The notes under the pieces were generated by a model that searched no databases, was not told where the DNA came from, and saw only the letters and a list, made by a program, of their open reading frames with translations. Position numbers and translations under genes: made by a program. A stretch of 57,636 nt of DNA from Ignavibacteria bacterium (GTDB lineage Bacteria; Bacteroidota; Ignavibacteria; Palsa-1295): positions 1 through 57,636 of the forward strand of contig JABDDM010000003.1 of assembly GCA_013287605.1 (NCBI GenBank), written 5' to 3'. Below are positions 10,558 to 18,357 of this stretch, in pieces (positions within the stretch are counted from its first letter, which is position 1; every line of letters starts with the position of its first letter).

Positions 10558-11813
10558 TTGAAATCAGAATACTTATATCGAAGTACCCAGTAGACGATAT
10601 CGTGATCGACAGCTGCTTCGTCAGCCTCATGAAACTTGTCACGGAACGAGCTACCCACTTTAGATCTGGGATCCAATCGAGTGAAGGTTAATATTCGAGA
10701 CTGATCTGAACGGTAATCTAAACTGACCGGAATATCGCCAAATGACCCATACACCGAGGATGAATCAGGATTGTTATCAGTAAGGGCTGAATGAACCAAC
10801 ACCCAACCTTCGCGCTTTCGCCAAACGTCATACTTGCTCCCTCTTTGATGATTTAGAATTCCGGAAGCGTTCTTGTTGCCGGTATACCAAGAAACGAGGA
10901 GGGTTGAGTCATCCATGAAATCGATCCTTTTGATCAGACTGGACGAATCTTCAATATGGCTGAAGGTATTCAACCATATCACTGTGCTTACCCTCTGTTC
11001 AAAAAGACGCTCAATATCTTCATTCGAGCTATTTGCAGGCTTCCAATCCAAAGGTATGCGCTCAATTGAGTCAATCAATTGAAAACTTGTGTCATAAAGT
11101 AGAATTCGATATTTGGTGAGATCTGAAACGGCAATTATAGATTTGCCAAAACTAACGTTTGATCTTGGACGGAACGAGGTAAATGCCACTCCCTGCGGCG
11201 TGCTAATTTGCTTCTCCGTTTCAATCTTGCCAGTCTGAATGTTGTACTTGACTAACCATGACTTCAAAAGATCATTGTTTGCTTGAAATTCAGCCAAAGA
11301 CAAATAACATGCTGTGCCAAGCAATCTCAGTCTAGTATAAACGTGATTCAAAGCTGTGGAACTCAGAAGATGCCAGGATCCACGTACATGTTCATAAACG
11401 AGCAGAAACTGCGACTCAAAAACGAATGCCGCGTATGAACTGTCAATTTCAAAATCGAGTAAAGGAAACCGGTTAGAGCACACTACTGTACCTGGAAGCA
11501 CGAATACCACAGTATCCATTTTGTCCTGCTCGGCCCCAACACGGAACAGGCGCAGAGCTTTGGAATCCACGAAGTGACCGTTGACCTCTTGATTATATAT
11601 GTAGGTCGATCCTGAATAATAGCGAAACAAGGACAATTCTGGAATAATTGGAAGTCGCACCGGGTTAGCCCCTTCGGAGATCAATATGTCTTGAATAACA
11701 CCGTGAGAAACAGGATGCTGGCTAAAAGCCAGGGACACATCGCTGCAAATGCATGCAAGGGTTGCGCACGCTAGTCCGCAACCCATGCACAATTTCCAAA
11801 GAACGTTAAGCAT
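10554..11813 (-). CDS. secreted protein of unknown function, propeller-like, coupled to a redoxin
   Basis: The frame is open from 11948, but the Met at 11813 gives a signal peptide (MLNVLWKLCMGCGLACATLA) ending before SLAFSQH, so I start there. The mature part, about 390 residues, has repeating strand-rich blocks of 40-50 residues with patterns such as KYRILLYDTSFQLIDSIE and KIIALMR-free beta hairpins that recall six-bladed beta-propellers of the NHL or BF3164 kind seen in Bacteroidota. I cannot assign a named family. It is coupled by a 4-base overlap to the CxxC redoxin downstream, so the two probably act together in the envelope. Its composition is AT-richer than nearby genes. Confidence 0.5.
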   Translation of the reverse strand: MLNVLWKLCMGCGLACATLACICSDVSLAFSQHPVSHGVIQDILISEGANPVRLPIIPELSLFRYYSGSTYIYNQEVNGHFVDSKALRLFRVGAEQDKMDTVVFVLPGTVVCSNRFPLLDFEIDSSYAAFVFESQFLLVYEHVRGSWHLLSSTALNHVYTRLRLLGTACYLSLAEFQANNDLLKSWLVKYNIQTGKIETEKQISTPQGVAFTSFRPRSNVSFGKSIIAVSDLTKYRILLYDTSFQLIDSIERIPLDWKPANSSNEDIERLFEQRVSTVIWLNTFSHIEDSSSLIKRIDFMDDSTLLVSWYTGNKNASGILNHQRGSKYDVWRKREGWVLVHSALTDNNPDSSSVYGSFGDIPVSLDYRSDQSRILTFTRLDPRSKVGSSFRDKFHEADEAAVDHDIVYWVLRYKYSDFK

Positions 11814-12262
11814 AACTTCGCGCTGGTTAATGCGATACTGGGGCGGTATATCCTCCACGGCATCCCTGAGAGGTTCAAAAAACGGAGGGGTGACTTTGAA
11901 GTCTTCACCGATCAAGACTATTTGCGATTTCATTGAAAGAGAGTTCAAAATTAATCAGGGACCTCAAACGAATTCTAAGCGGAATTTGACTTCCTTAACA
12001 ACGCCGATCTGGCGGGAACGTTACACTTAAGTTAGAACAGGGAGTTACAATTGAGGCCATTTAGTGACACCTGAGATACTACCGACTAGCCAAATACTGG
12101 CGGCTCGTACCTTCTGAATCGTTATAAATCACATACCACACCCCGACTTTTGACAATGCATAAAGACGAATTTTTCTTGAGCAAGTCTAGTGTAACGTTG
12201 CCCCGCGAGCAGCGTTGTTAAAAGAGACATATTGCTCTTATCATTGCCGCTCGATATCCCAC
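11814..12262. other. intergenic region between divergent genes
   Basis: About 450 bases separating the minus-strand propeller-like gene from the plus-strand secreted protein at 12263. It contains only short open frames without protein character and must carry two divergent promoters. A weak hairpin with arms AAGAG and CTCTT lies close to the plus-strand gene. Nothing else recognisable. Confidence 0.5.
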
Positions 12263-14458
12263 ATGAAATCTTGGTTCTTATCATCAATCCTGCTGCTACT
12301 TTGTGCCTCGCCTTCGCTCGCGCAATGGAGCGAAGTTTTTTATCCTCCGAACACAACTTCTGTTTACTTGCAGCCTTATTTTTTGAATGAGAATGTCGGC
12401 TTTATTTTCAGGGCTGGATTGATCTTCGCCAACGTGCAGATCACAACTCAAGCATCTCCAAGACTCTGCCGCACCACAGATGGCGGGGCATCCTGGGTAC
12501 AACTTCCACAACTCGATATGATGTCGCTGCAAGTTGCGGGGATGAGTTTCGTAAGCCTCACGCATGGTTATCTCGCGGCAATCGCAAGTGACTCCGCGCT
12601 TCCAGCTTCGATTGGCGGAGGGATCTATGAAACGTGGGACGCAGGCGATAATTGGAAAAAAATCACGCCAGGCGATCTATCATATAGCTCCGTCTATGCA
12701 AGCGGATCGAGAATTTTCGCGACTGAGTGCAAAACCAAAACGTTAAGTCTACCGATCATCCCAGGAATACTGTCGATGACGAGCGATGACGGGAAAACAT
12801 GGAGCAGCGCATCAACGATCAATGGCATCGCGCTCGGCACGAGCCCGAACTTCCTCTACGTGACCGGAAACAAAGAAGGGCTTGTGACCGCGTCGTATCT
12901 GGATTCGGTAAGAGAGACATTTCTCGTTTATTCGACCGATCTCGGGACAACATGGACCTCGCATCTGCTCGATCCGAATCATCCGTGGGACATGCTAACA
13001 CTTTTCGTCTATCCGCATACCACCCATGTCATTCGTGAGTACCTGCCTGATAGGGACGTAGCAAGTGATGTGTATTCATTCCTTCGATCAACGCTCGTCG
13101 ATACCAACTGGCTGCCTTCGGTCTCGCACCTCGAGACTGGCGCCTGGGTTGCGGGGACATCCTGCGCGAGCTACCTCAGTCTCGCATCCGACACAACGCA
13201 TTCGCGCGGTCTCACCCGTTCCACCGATTATGGAGCGACGTGGAAGTATGTAGGCGGACCGAACTGCACGGAAATCGACGATGGTGATTTTCAGAATCTA
13301 TCGGTGGTAGGTTACGGCGCTGTCGTATATGGCGTCGATGTGACAGGGAGATTATGGAAAACGACGAATGGCGGAGATGGTACGCTCTCAACGAACACGC
13401 TCTCACCAAGATTTCGAACACAACACTTCCTCGTACCGACCAATTCGGACGCGTTGACACTTCGAGCTTGTGACACGACGCAGTTGCAGTTCATCTATCA
13501 GAATCTAAATTGCAGTATTACAAGTCTTGCCCAATTCGACATTGTAGGGCTGGACCCAACCGAGTATACGATCCATGCTATACATCATCTCGGTTCGCTT
13601 GGTATTCCGGATACCGTCTACACGACGATCACTCCTTCCAAACCTGGCGTGCGCTCGGTCACTGTGACCGCAACTTTCGTTGACGATGAGTTTGCAACGA
13701 TCCCGTTGAGTTTCAACTTGGTCTTGACCGTTCAGCCACCACCAACAGTGCAAGTGAGCGTGTACATGAAGTCGGGACAGCTAACCTCTTCTTCGGGCGA
13801 GACGATTCAGATCCCGCTGTATATCAATAGCTCCCAAGCAACGACGCTGGGCTCATCGTCGATCGGAGTAACCTATGCGATGAATACTTGGGTGCTCTCC
13901 CCTCTTGAATTTATCCCGTCGCTCTCAGGACTGACTGCGAGTCCGATGTCATTCAACAACAATGAAGCAACCTTTATACTCAAATCAGCTACACCACTCA
14001 CAATCAACGGCGAAGCACTCCTCGGTTGGCTGAAATGCGTCGTCGTGCTCAGCGATTCATCGCGCACAACGGTCACGATACCAAACGTGACGATCGGAAC
14101 GACGAATGTTCGATGTTTGAGTCAATTTGTCAATAGCGATTCAATCTTGTTTACTCGCAAGTATGGTTGCGGCGATTCGACGCTGCTAAAGTTCATGGGC
14201 GGTGTTCCACCGGGCACGATCATTAGCATCAACCCAAATCCAGCTCGAACGATGTTGCATATCCAACTCCAAAATTTAGCGCAACAAACCGTTGCCTATG
14301 CGCTCTACGATCCACTGGGAGTTCGAGTCATTTATGGAACAACGACCGGAAGCGATCTGGAAATCAATCTGGAGTCACTGTCAAGCGGTGTTTACTACTT
14401 CCGATCGATGTCAGCGGCAGGAAGCCCGAGCACAAGAAGGATCGTGATCGCGAAGTAA
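12263..14458 (+). CDS. secreted BNR/Ycf48-like repeat protein with type IX sorting domain
   Basis: A large secreted protein of 731 residues. The start at 12263 (MKSWFLSSILLLLCASPSLAQ) gives a clean signal peptide, whereas the upstream Met at 12215 does not. The first 400 residues contain repeated blocks with Asp-box-like turns such as RTTDGGASW, ETWDAGDNW, STDLGTTW, RSTDYGATW and KTTNGGDG, which are hallmarks of BNR/photosystem-assembly propeller repeats. A middle region of Ig-like or cohesin-like strands follows. The end has the Por sorting pattern: NPNPARTMLHI, then LYDPLGVRV, then LSSGVYYFRS and RRIVIAK. It is thus expected to be exported across the outer membrane by the T9SS. Ligand unknown. 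Confidence 0.8.
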   Translation: MKSWFLSSILLLLCASPSLAQWSEVFYPPNTTSVYLQPYFLNENVGFIFRAGLIFANVQITTQASPRLCRTTDGGASWVQLPQLDMMSLQVAGMSFVSLTHGYLAAIASDSALPASIGGGIYETWDAGDNWKKITPGDLSYSSVYASGSRIFATECKTKTLSLPIIPGILSMTSDDGKTWSSASTINGIALGTSPNFLYVTGNKEGLVTASYLDSVRETFLVYSTDLGTTWTSHLLDPNHPWDMLTLFVYPHTTHVIREYLPDRDVASDVYSFLRSTLVDTNWLPSVSHLETGAWVAGTSCASYLSLASDTTHSRGLTRSTDYGATWKYVGGPNCTEIDDGDFQNLSVVGYGAVVYGVDVTGRLWKTTNGGDGTLSTNTLSPRFRTQHFLVPTNSDALTLRACDTTQLQFIYQNLNCSITSLAQFDIVGLDPTEYTIHAIHHLGSLGIPDTVYTTITPSKPGVRSVTVTATFVDDEFATIPLSFNLVLTVQPPPTVQVSVYMKSGQLTSSSGETIQIPLYINSSQATTLGSSSIGVTYAMNTWVLSPLEFIPSLSGLTASPMSFNNNEATFILKSATPLTINGEALLGWLKCVVVLSDSSRTTVTIPNVTIGTTNVRCLSQFVNSDSILFTRKYGCGDSTLLKFMGGVPPGTIISINPNPARTMLHIQLQNLAQQTVAYALYDPLGVRVIYGTTTGSDLEINLESLSSGVYYFRSMSAAGSPSTRRIVIAK

Positions 14459-14489
14459 TACTAAGCGGTCATAATTGCCCGAATTATTC

Positions 14490-14540
14490 GCGCGAAGCGC
14501 AGCCACATGACGAACATTCCCGAGCATGCGGGAATCCACC
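14490..14540 (+). repeat. dispersed palindromic repeat, copy R1
   Basis: Begins with GCGCGAAGCGCAG and ends with an ATTCCCG...CGGGAAT palindrome followed by CCA. It matches copy R2 (15222-15279) and copy R3 (39932-39990, reversed). It lies in the gap after the T9SS cargo gene. Confidence 0.7.
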
Positions 14541-14573
14541 TCACATCGATGCAGCGTTTCGTCACACCGCGAT

Positions 14574-14608
14574 CCTTTCAGCTTTCATCCTTCAGCCTTC
14601 ATCCTTGC
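14574..14608 (+). repeat. heptamer tandem repeat, about five units
   Basis: Five 7-bp units in register with consensus NCYTTCA: CCTTTCA, GCTTTCA, TCCTTCA, GCCTTCA, TCCTTGC. Intergenic, between the secreted BNR protein and msrA. The 7-bp phase resembles the short tandemly repeated repeats known in cyanobacteria. Confidence 0.7.
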
Positions 14609-14668
14609 CCAATGAATCCGTTTCCCAATTTTTCCGTTTACACTTGCAGTTAAATAATTAGAAAAATT

Positions 14669-15166
14669 ATGGAGACGAAAAATCAAACTTCAAATCTTGA
14701 AATCGCAACCTTCGCAGCAGGATGCTTCTGGGGCGTCGAGGAGACCTTTCGCGAGACGAAAGGTGTGAAGTCAACGCGAGTTGGGTATACCGGAGGGAAA
14801 ACTGAGAATCCAACATACAAAGACGTCTGCACCGATAGAACGGGACATGCCGAGGCGGTCGAGGTAACGTACGATCCATCCGAAGTAAGCTACGACACGC
14901 TGCTAAACGTCTTTTGGGAGAATCATAATCCAACGCAACTCAATTATCAGGGACCAGATCACGGCACACAATACCGCACCGCGATCTTCTATCAAAACGA
15001 AGATCAACGCAAGGCAGCCGAAGCCTCAAAAGCCGCACTCGAAGCAAGCGGCAAATTTCGCAAGCCGATCGTTACGCAGATCGTGCCTGCGGTGAAGTTC
15101 TATCCCGCTGAGGAATACCATCAGCAATATCTTGCGAAGCGGGGGTTGTCGAGCTGTCATATTTGA
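14669..15166 (+). CDS. msrA: peptide-methionine (S)-S-oxide reductase MsrA
   Basis: Reduces the S-diastereomer of methionine sulfoxide, free or in proteins, using thioredoxin. The signature GCFWG carries the catalytic Cys at residue 19, and the protein shows the family motifs [27 protein letters not shown] and the C-terminal [13 protein letters not shown]. It ends SSCHI, where the C-terminal Cys can serve as the resolving residue. At 165 residues it is the usual compact length. No signal peptide, so cytoplasmic. It stands alone on the plus strand with repeat-filled intergenic DNA on both sides, and no msrB is fused or adjacent. Confidence 0.97.
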   Translation: METKNQTSNLEIATFAAGCFWGVEETFRETKGVKSTRVGYTGGKTENPTYKDVCTDRTGHAEAVEVTYDPSEVSYDTLLNVFWENHNPTQLNYQGPDHGTQYRTAIFYQNEDQRKAAEASKAALEASGKFRKPIVTQIVPAVKFYPAEEYHQQYLAKRGLSSCHI

Positions 15167-15221
15167 GATCGACGTCCGAATGGATTCCCGCTTTCGCGTG
15201 AATGACAATGATAGGGGCATG

Positions 15222-15279
15222 GCGCGAAGCGCAGGGAAACGACGAGCCGTGTCATTCCCGCGGATGCGGGAATCCATCC
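15222..15279 (+). repeat. dispersed palindromic repeat, copy R2
   Basis: GCGCGAAGCGCAG, then ACGACGAG, then TGTCATTCCCGC-ggat-GCGGGAATCC. A reversed half-copy of the same palindrome (15182-15206, GGATTCCCGC...GAATGAC) lies 16 bases to the left, giving a head-to-head pair. Confidence 0.75.
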
Positions 15280-15321
15280 CCACATACCAAGCTCAATTCA
15301 AGTGTGCCCGATCCACCTTAT

Positions 15322-15340
15322 GTATGGCGGGACGCCATAC
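15322..15340. repeat. perfect 8-bp hairpin
   Basis: GTATGGCG, loop GGA, CGCCATAC. No T run follows, so it is unlikely to be a terminator; probably another palindromic repeat of the msrA-frr gap. Confidence 0.5.
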
Positions 15341-15616
15341 CCTACAGGAAAATGGGTGATTGGCCATTTAGAAGTAGCGAGTTAAAGCTATAATTAATGA
15401 AACTTTAAGGCCTCCACCTGCGTTTCAAAATAAGCGGTATCATCGGCCGACGGGTGAGCCCTCGGCAGACCTCTATTTTTGAACGCGAGCTAAAGCTCAC
15501 GCTACACCGATTCTACCAATCTACACGCTTCAGCCTTGCCCGTCAAATTGGTGATAGAAATCAGCGTAATCCCCTCAATCCGATTAATCCAGGTTCAGAT
15601 ACCTTTCTGTGAGAAT

Positions 15617-15646
15617 GAGAATTATGAATAAAGTTTTCACACACAC
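15617..15646 (-). repeat. 30-bp motif, copy B (minus orientation)
   Basis: Identical over 30 bases to 38946-38975 read on the other strand. The core on the minus strand is GTGTGAAAACTTTATTCATA. Another weaker relative lies 70 bases away at the frr stop codon (about 15715-15738). Confidence 0.8.
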
Positions 15647-15731
15647 TAGGTTGGCTGGAAGGAAAATGTCGATTCCTGCTCAGAATCGAGGATTGCGCTC
15701 TAGTGTAGCAATTGGATTATGACAAAAGTTT

Positions 15732-16295
15732 TTACACCGCCATCACTTCCTTCTCTTTGGTGGCGACGAGGCTATCGATATCTTTGACATGATGATCGGT
15801 GCGCTTTTGAACTTCGTCTTCGCCGCGTTTGCGCTCGTCTTCTGAAAAATGCAATTCCTTCTCTGCTTTTTTCAGGTGTTCCATTGAATCACGTCGAACG
15901 TTGCGGATTGCGACTTTGGCTTCTTCGCCAAATTTCTTGACAAGCTTCGAAATCTCTTTGCGGCGTTCTTCGGTAAGTGGCGGCATGGGTACACGAATCA
16001 TTTTCCCGTCGTTCGCGGGATTGAGTCCGAGGTTCGCAGCCTGGATCGCCTTTTCGATCGGTCCGAGCATTCCTTTGTCCCATGGCGTGATCGCGATCAT
16101 GTGTGCGTCCGGCACGGTGAGACTTGCTACCTGATTTAGCGGACTCACATTTCCATAAGCTTCAACCTTCACGGTATCGAGTAATGCCGTTGAGGCGCGG
16201 CCGGTCCGGATCCTCATGAGTTCGTTGCGGCAGGCATCGATGGCCTTGTTCATCCGATTGTCGCAATCCTGTAGGATCTCTTTGATCGTGGTCAT
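15732..16295 (-). CDS. frr: ribosome recycling factor
   Basis: Splits post-termination ribosomes together with EF-G. The 187-residue protein shows the family pattern throughout: an N-terminal helix ending with the invariant-like RTGRAS (about residues 31-36), the segment YGNVSPLNQVASLTVPDAHMIAI, NPANDGKMIRVPMPPLTEERRKE, and the final coiled segment with KDIDSLVATKEKEVMAV. Full length. It lies 42 bases downstream of pyrH on the same strand, the classical pyrH-frr pair. The stop codon is followed on the minus strand by a sequence related to the 30-bp repeat. Confidence 0.98.
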   Translation of the reverse strand: MTTIKEILQDCDNRMNKAIDACRNELMRIRTGRASTALLDTVKVEAYGNVSPLNQVASLTVPDAHMIAITPWDKGMLGPIEKAIQAANLGLNPANDGKMIRVPMPPLTEERRKEISKLVKKFGEEAKVAIRNVRRDSMEHLKKAEKELHFSEDERKRGEDEVQKRTDHHVKDIDSLVATKEKEVMAV

Positions 16296-16337
16296 GTCAG
16301 TTGTGTTAGCGAAAGAAAATAAAAGTCAGACGCAAAA

Positions 16338-17057
16338 TTACATTGTAACCTTTGAGCCGATGCCTTCTCCGGTGAGTACGCGCTTCAGGTTGCCGGGCTT
16401 GTTCATGTTAAAAACGACGATCGGAAGTTTGTTCTCCTGGCACATTGTGATCGCCGTAAGATCCATGATGCGTAAACCCTTTTGCAGCATTTCCGAATAG
16501 GTGATCGTCGGGATTTGGAGGGCATTAGGATTTTTCTCAGGATCGGAGTCGTAGATGCCGTCGACTCGAGTCCCTTTGAAGATTGCATCGGCATCGATCT
16601 CGACCGCTCGAAGAGCAGCGGCAGTATCCGTTGTAAAATAAGGATTTCCGGTCCCGCAGCCAAAAATGACGATTCTGCCCTTTTCGAGGTGTCGAATGGC
16701 CTTACGCCGAATAAATGGCTCCGCAAACTGCATCATTGCGATGGCGGACATCAGGCGGGTGTACTTATTCTTCGATTCCAGCGCATTTTGGAGTGCCAGG
16801 GCATTGATCATCGTCGCCAGCATCCCCATATGGTCCCCCTGGACCTTCTGGATGCCATCGACGCTATCCTTGACTCCGCGGTAAATATTGCCGCCACCGA
16901 CGACTACAGCCACCTCCACGCCCAATTCAGAAGCTTCGATGATCTCGGTAGCGAATTGATCAAGTATTTTGGGGTCGATCCCGAACTCCTGTCCTCCCAT
17001 CAGCGATTCTCCCGAGAGTTTAAGGACAATTCGCTTGTAGTTCAGGGGCTTCGCCAT
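16338..17057 (-). CDS. pyrH: uridylate kinase
   Basis: Phosphorylates UMP to UDP in pyrimidine nucleotide synthesis, as a hexamer of the amino-acid kinase fold. The 239-residue protein opens with [13 protein letters not shown], followed by [29 protein letters not shown] and [20 protein letters not shown], all hallmarks of the family; the Asp in TDTAA binds substrate. Normally tsf, pyrH and frr run together; here the upstream tsf is separated from pyrH by an opposite-strand gene (17215-18279), so pyrH needs its own promoter in the 157-base gap to that gene. No Shine-Dalgarno is seen. Confidence 0.98.
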   Translation of the reverse strand: MAKPLNYKRIVLKLSGESLMGGQEFGIDPKILDQFATEIIEASELGVEVAVVVGGGNIYRGVKDSVDGIQKVQGDHMGMLATMINALALQNALESKNKYTRLMSAIAMMQFAEPFIRRKAIRHLEKGRIVIFGCGTGNPYFTTDTAAALRAVEIDADAIFKGTRVDGIYDSDPEKNPNALQIPTITYSEMLQKGLRIMDLTAITMCQENKLPIVVFNMNKPGNLKRVLTGEGIGSKVTM

Positions 17058-17214
17058 TATTTGTTTTTCGTTAGATTCTCAATTTGCGACACATTCTGGG
17101 ACAAAAATACGTTCAAATCAGTGGCGGATTCCGTGATCCCGATTGCTCGACGTTCTTTTGCCCAGTATAGTTGATCCGGAAATATCCAGCCTCGCCCAAC
17201 TAAATCGAAAGTGT

Positions 17215-18279
17215 ATGCAGTTCGTACAAGCATCAGAATATCTTTCTTACAGCCTCGCGCATAAGGTTGAGGATCACGACCTCATGGTTGTCGATTCAGA
17301 CTATCCGAGAGGACTCGTTCTTACACACCTCTATTCACAACGTGTTCCCAGCCACTTGCGAGCCAACACGAGTACAGCTACTGTGCTTAATTGGATCGAA
17401 TTGGGTGAAGAACAAAAACAGCAGCTCGGTGGTGTGCCAAAGTATGTCACATGCAATCATTGGGACATCGATGGATTCCTTGCAGTGTGGAGCGCAATGC
17501 ACCCGCGCATTGCGAGCAAACATCGCGCGGAGCTGATCGCTGCAGCGCATCTCGGAGATTTTCGCGAGTTTGATCCTAACACTGGGTATGGTCTGTGGGC
17601 GCTAAAGATCTGTTCATTGCTGAATCACGTCGAACGCTCGACGTTCTGCCTGCCCTTTGGAGATCTAGCCGATGCAACGATGGAGCACGAAGTTGCGCGC
17701 CAAAAATTCGAATACTTCCTCCCGCGATTTGCGCAGTGGCTCGAGAAGATTGATAGTTACCGTTTAATGTGGGAAGACGAATACACGGAAGTGCTTCGTG
17801 ACATCGAATCGATTCAGCACCTTTCCGCTTCTATCGAAGAGATTCCGGAGTTCGATCTGACCGTCATTCGCGCGAGCCACCCTCTGCATTATTATGCCTC
17901 ATTCAACCTTGCTCGCGGTGGAGTTGTACTGAGTGCTGTCGAATGTGTGCCCTACATCGAAGTGGAATACAAGTATGAGACAGCCGTCGGACGTCTCGAC
18001 CGTGCGCATCCCGAACGCATCGACCTCACTGAGATCGCTCATCAACTCAACGCGATAGAGCGCACGCCTGACATTGAATGGGTCTTCGACAATCTTCACG
18101 AAGGAGGCCCAATCCTTCGACCGGAGTATCGATCAAACAGATTATCGCACGAAGAGCGCTACCAGAGCATGAACTATCGACTCGATAAGTGTCCCCCGAC
18201 GAGCTTGCGTGTTGAAGATGTGATCGGTAAGCTCGCAAATGTTCTGCAGTCTGCGGAGGCGGTAGCTTCCTGTAGGTAA
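17215..18279 (+). CDS. DUF6687-like protein of unknown function
   Basis: A cytoplasmic protein of 354 residues from the Met at 17215. This start (MQFVQASEYLSYS) seems right because the domain begins there; the frame is open from 17143. The motif VTCNHWDIDGFLAVW near residue 100 is characteristic: a His-x-Asp-x-Asp pair in a hydrophobic context, recalling the DHH phosphoesterase metal site. I link it to DUF6687 from memory, with moderate confidence. It sits alone on the plus strand between tsf and pyrH, breaking a usually continuous translation operon, and ends in a terminator hairpin shared with tsf. No enzymatic activity can be claimed. Confidence 0.6.
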   Translation: MQFVQASEYLSYSLAHKVEDHDLMVVDSDYPRGLVLTHLYSQRVPSHLRANTSTATVLNWIELGEEQKQQLGGVPKYVTCNHWDIDGFLAVWSAMHPRIASKHRAELIAAAHLGDFREFDPNTGYGLWALKICSLLNHVERSTFCLPFGDLADATMEHEVARQKFEYFLPRFAQWLEKIDSYRLMWEDEYTEVLRDIESIQHLSASIEEIPEFDLTVIRASHPLHYYASFNLARGGVVLSAVECVPYIEVEYKYETAVGRLDRAHPERIDLTEIAHQLNAIERTPDIEWVFDNLHEGGPILRPEYRSNRLSHEERYQSMNYRLDKCPPTSLRVEDVIGKLANVLQSAEAVASCR

Positions 18280-18304
18280 AGTCAGACGATGATTCGATAA
18301 GACC

Positions 18305-18335
18305 AAAAAAAGGGTGAGCAATGCTCACCCTTTTA
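18305..18335. terminator. bidirectional intrinsic terminator between convergent genes
   Basis: Stem AAAGGGTGAGC and GCTCACCCTTT with a short AAT loop, flanked by an A run on the left and T residues on the right. It can stop both the plus-strand 17215-18279 gene and minus-strand tsf (stop at 18358). Confidence 0.85.
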
Positions 18336-18357
18336 ATAACACGAGATTTGTTGTCTA

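Larger units (their letters stand above)
15167..15731. other. repeat-rich intergenic region after msrA
   Basis: About 565 bases without a credible gene. From left to right: a reversed half-copy of the palindromic repeat (15182-15206), full copy R2 (15222-15279), a perfect hairpin GTATGGCG-gga-CGCCATAC (15322-15340), two GCGAG(C/T)TAAAGCT segments (about 15378 and 15486), and the 30-bp repeat B (15617-15646). The convergent ends of msrA and frr meet here, so it is a landing zone for mobile palindromes rather than regulatory DNA. Confidence 0.6.

Noticed and set aside
12129-12356. 75-codon minus-strand frame with a Cys-rich end, near the propeller/redoxin pair
   Set aside because: Overlaps the start and signal peptide of the well-supported plus-strand gene at 12263, and its composition is not protein-like.
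15617-15646. 30-bp motif as a promoter of a gene on its minus side
   Set aside because: No minus-strand gene lies downstream of copy B before msrA, which is on the other strand.
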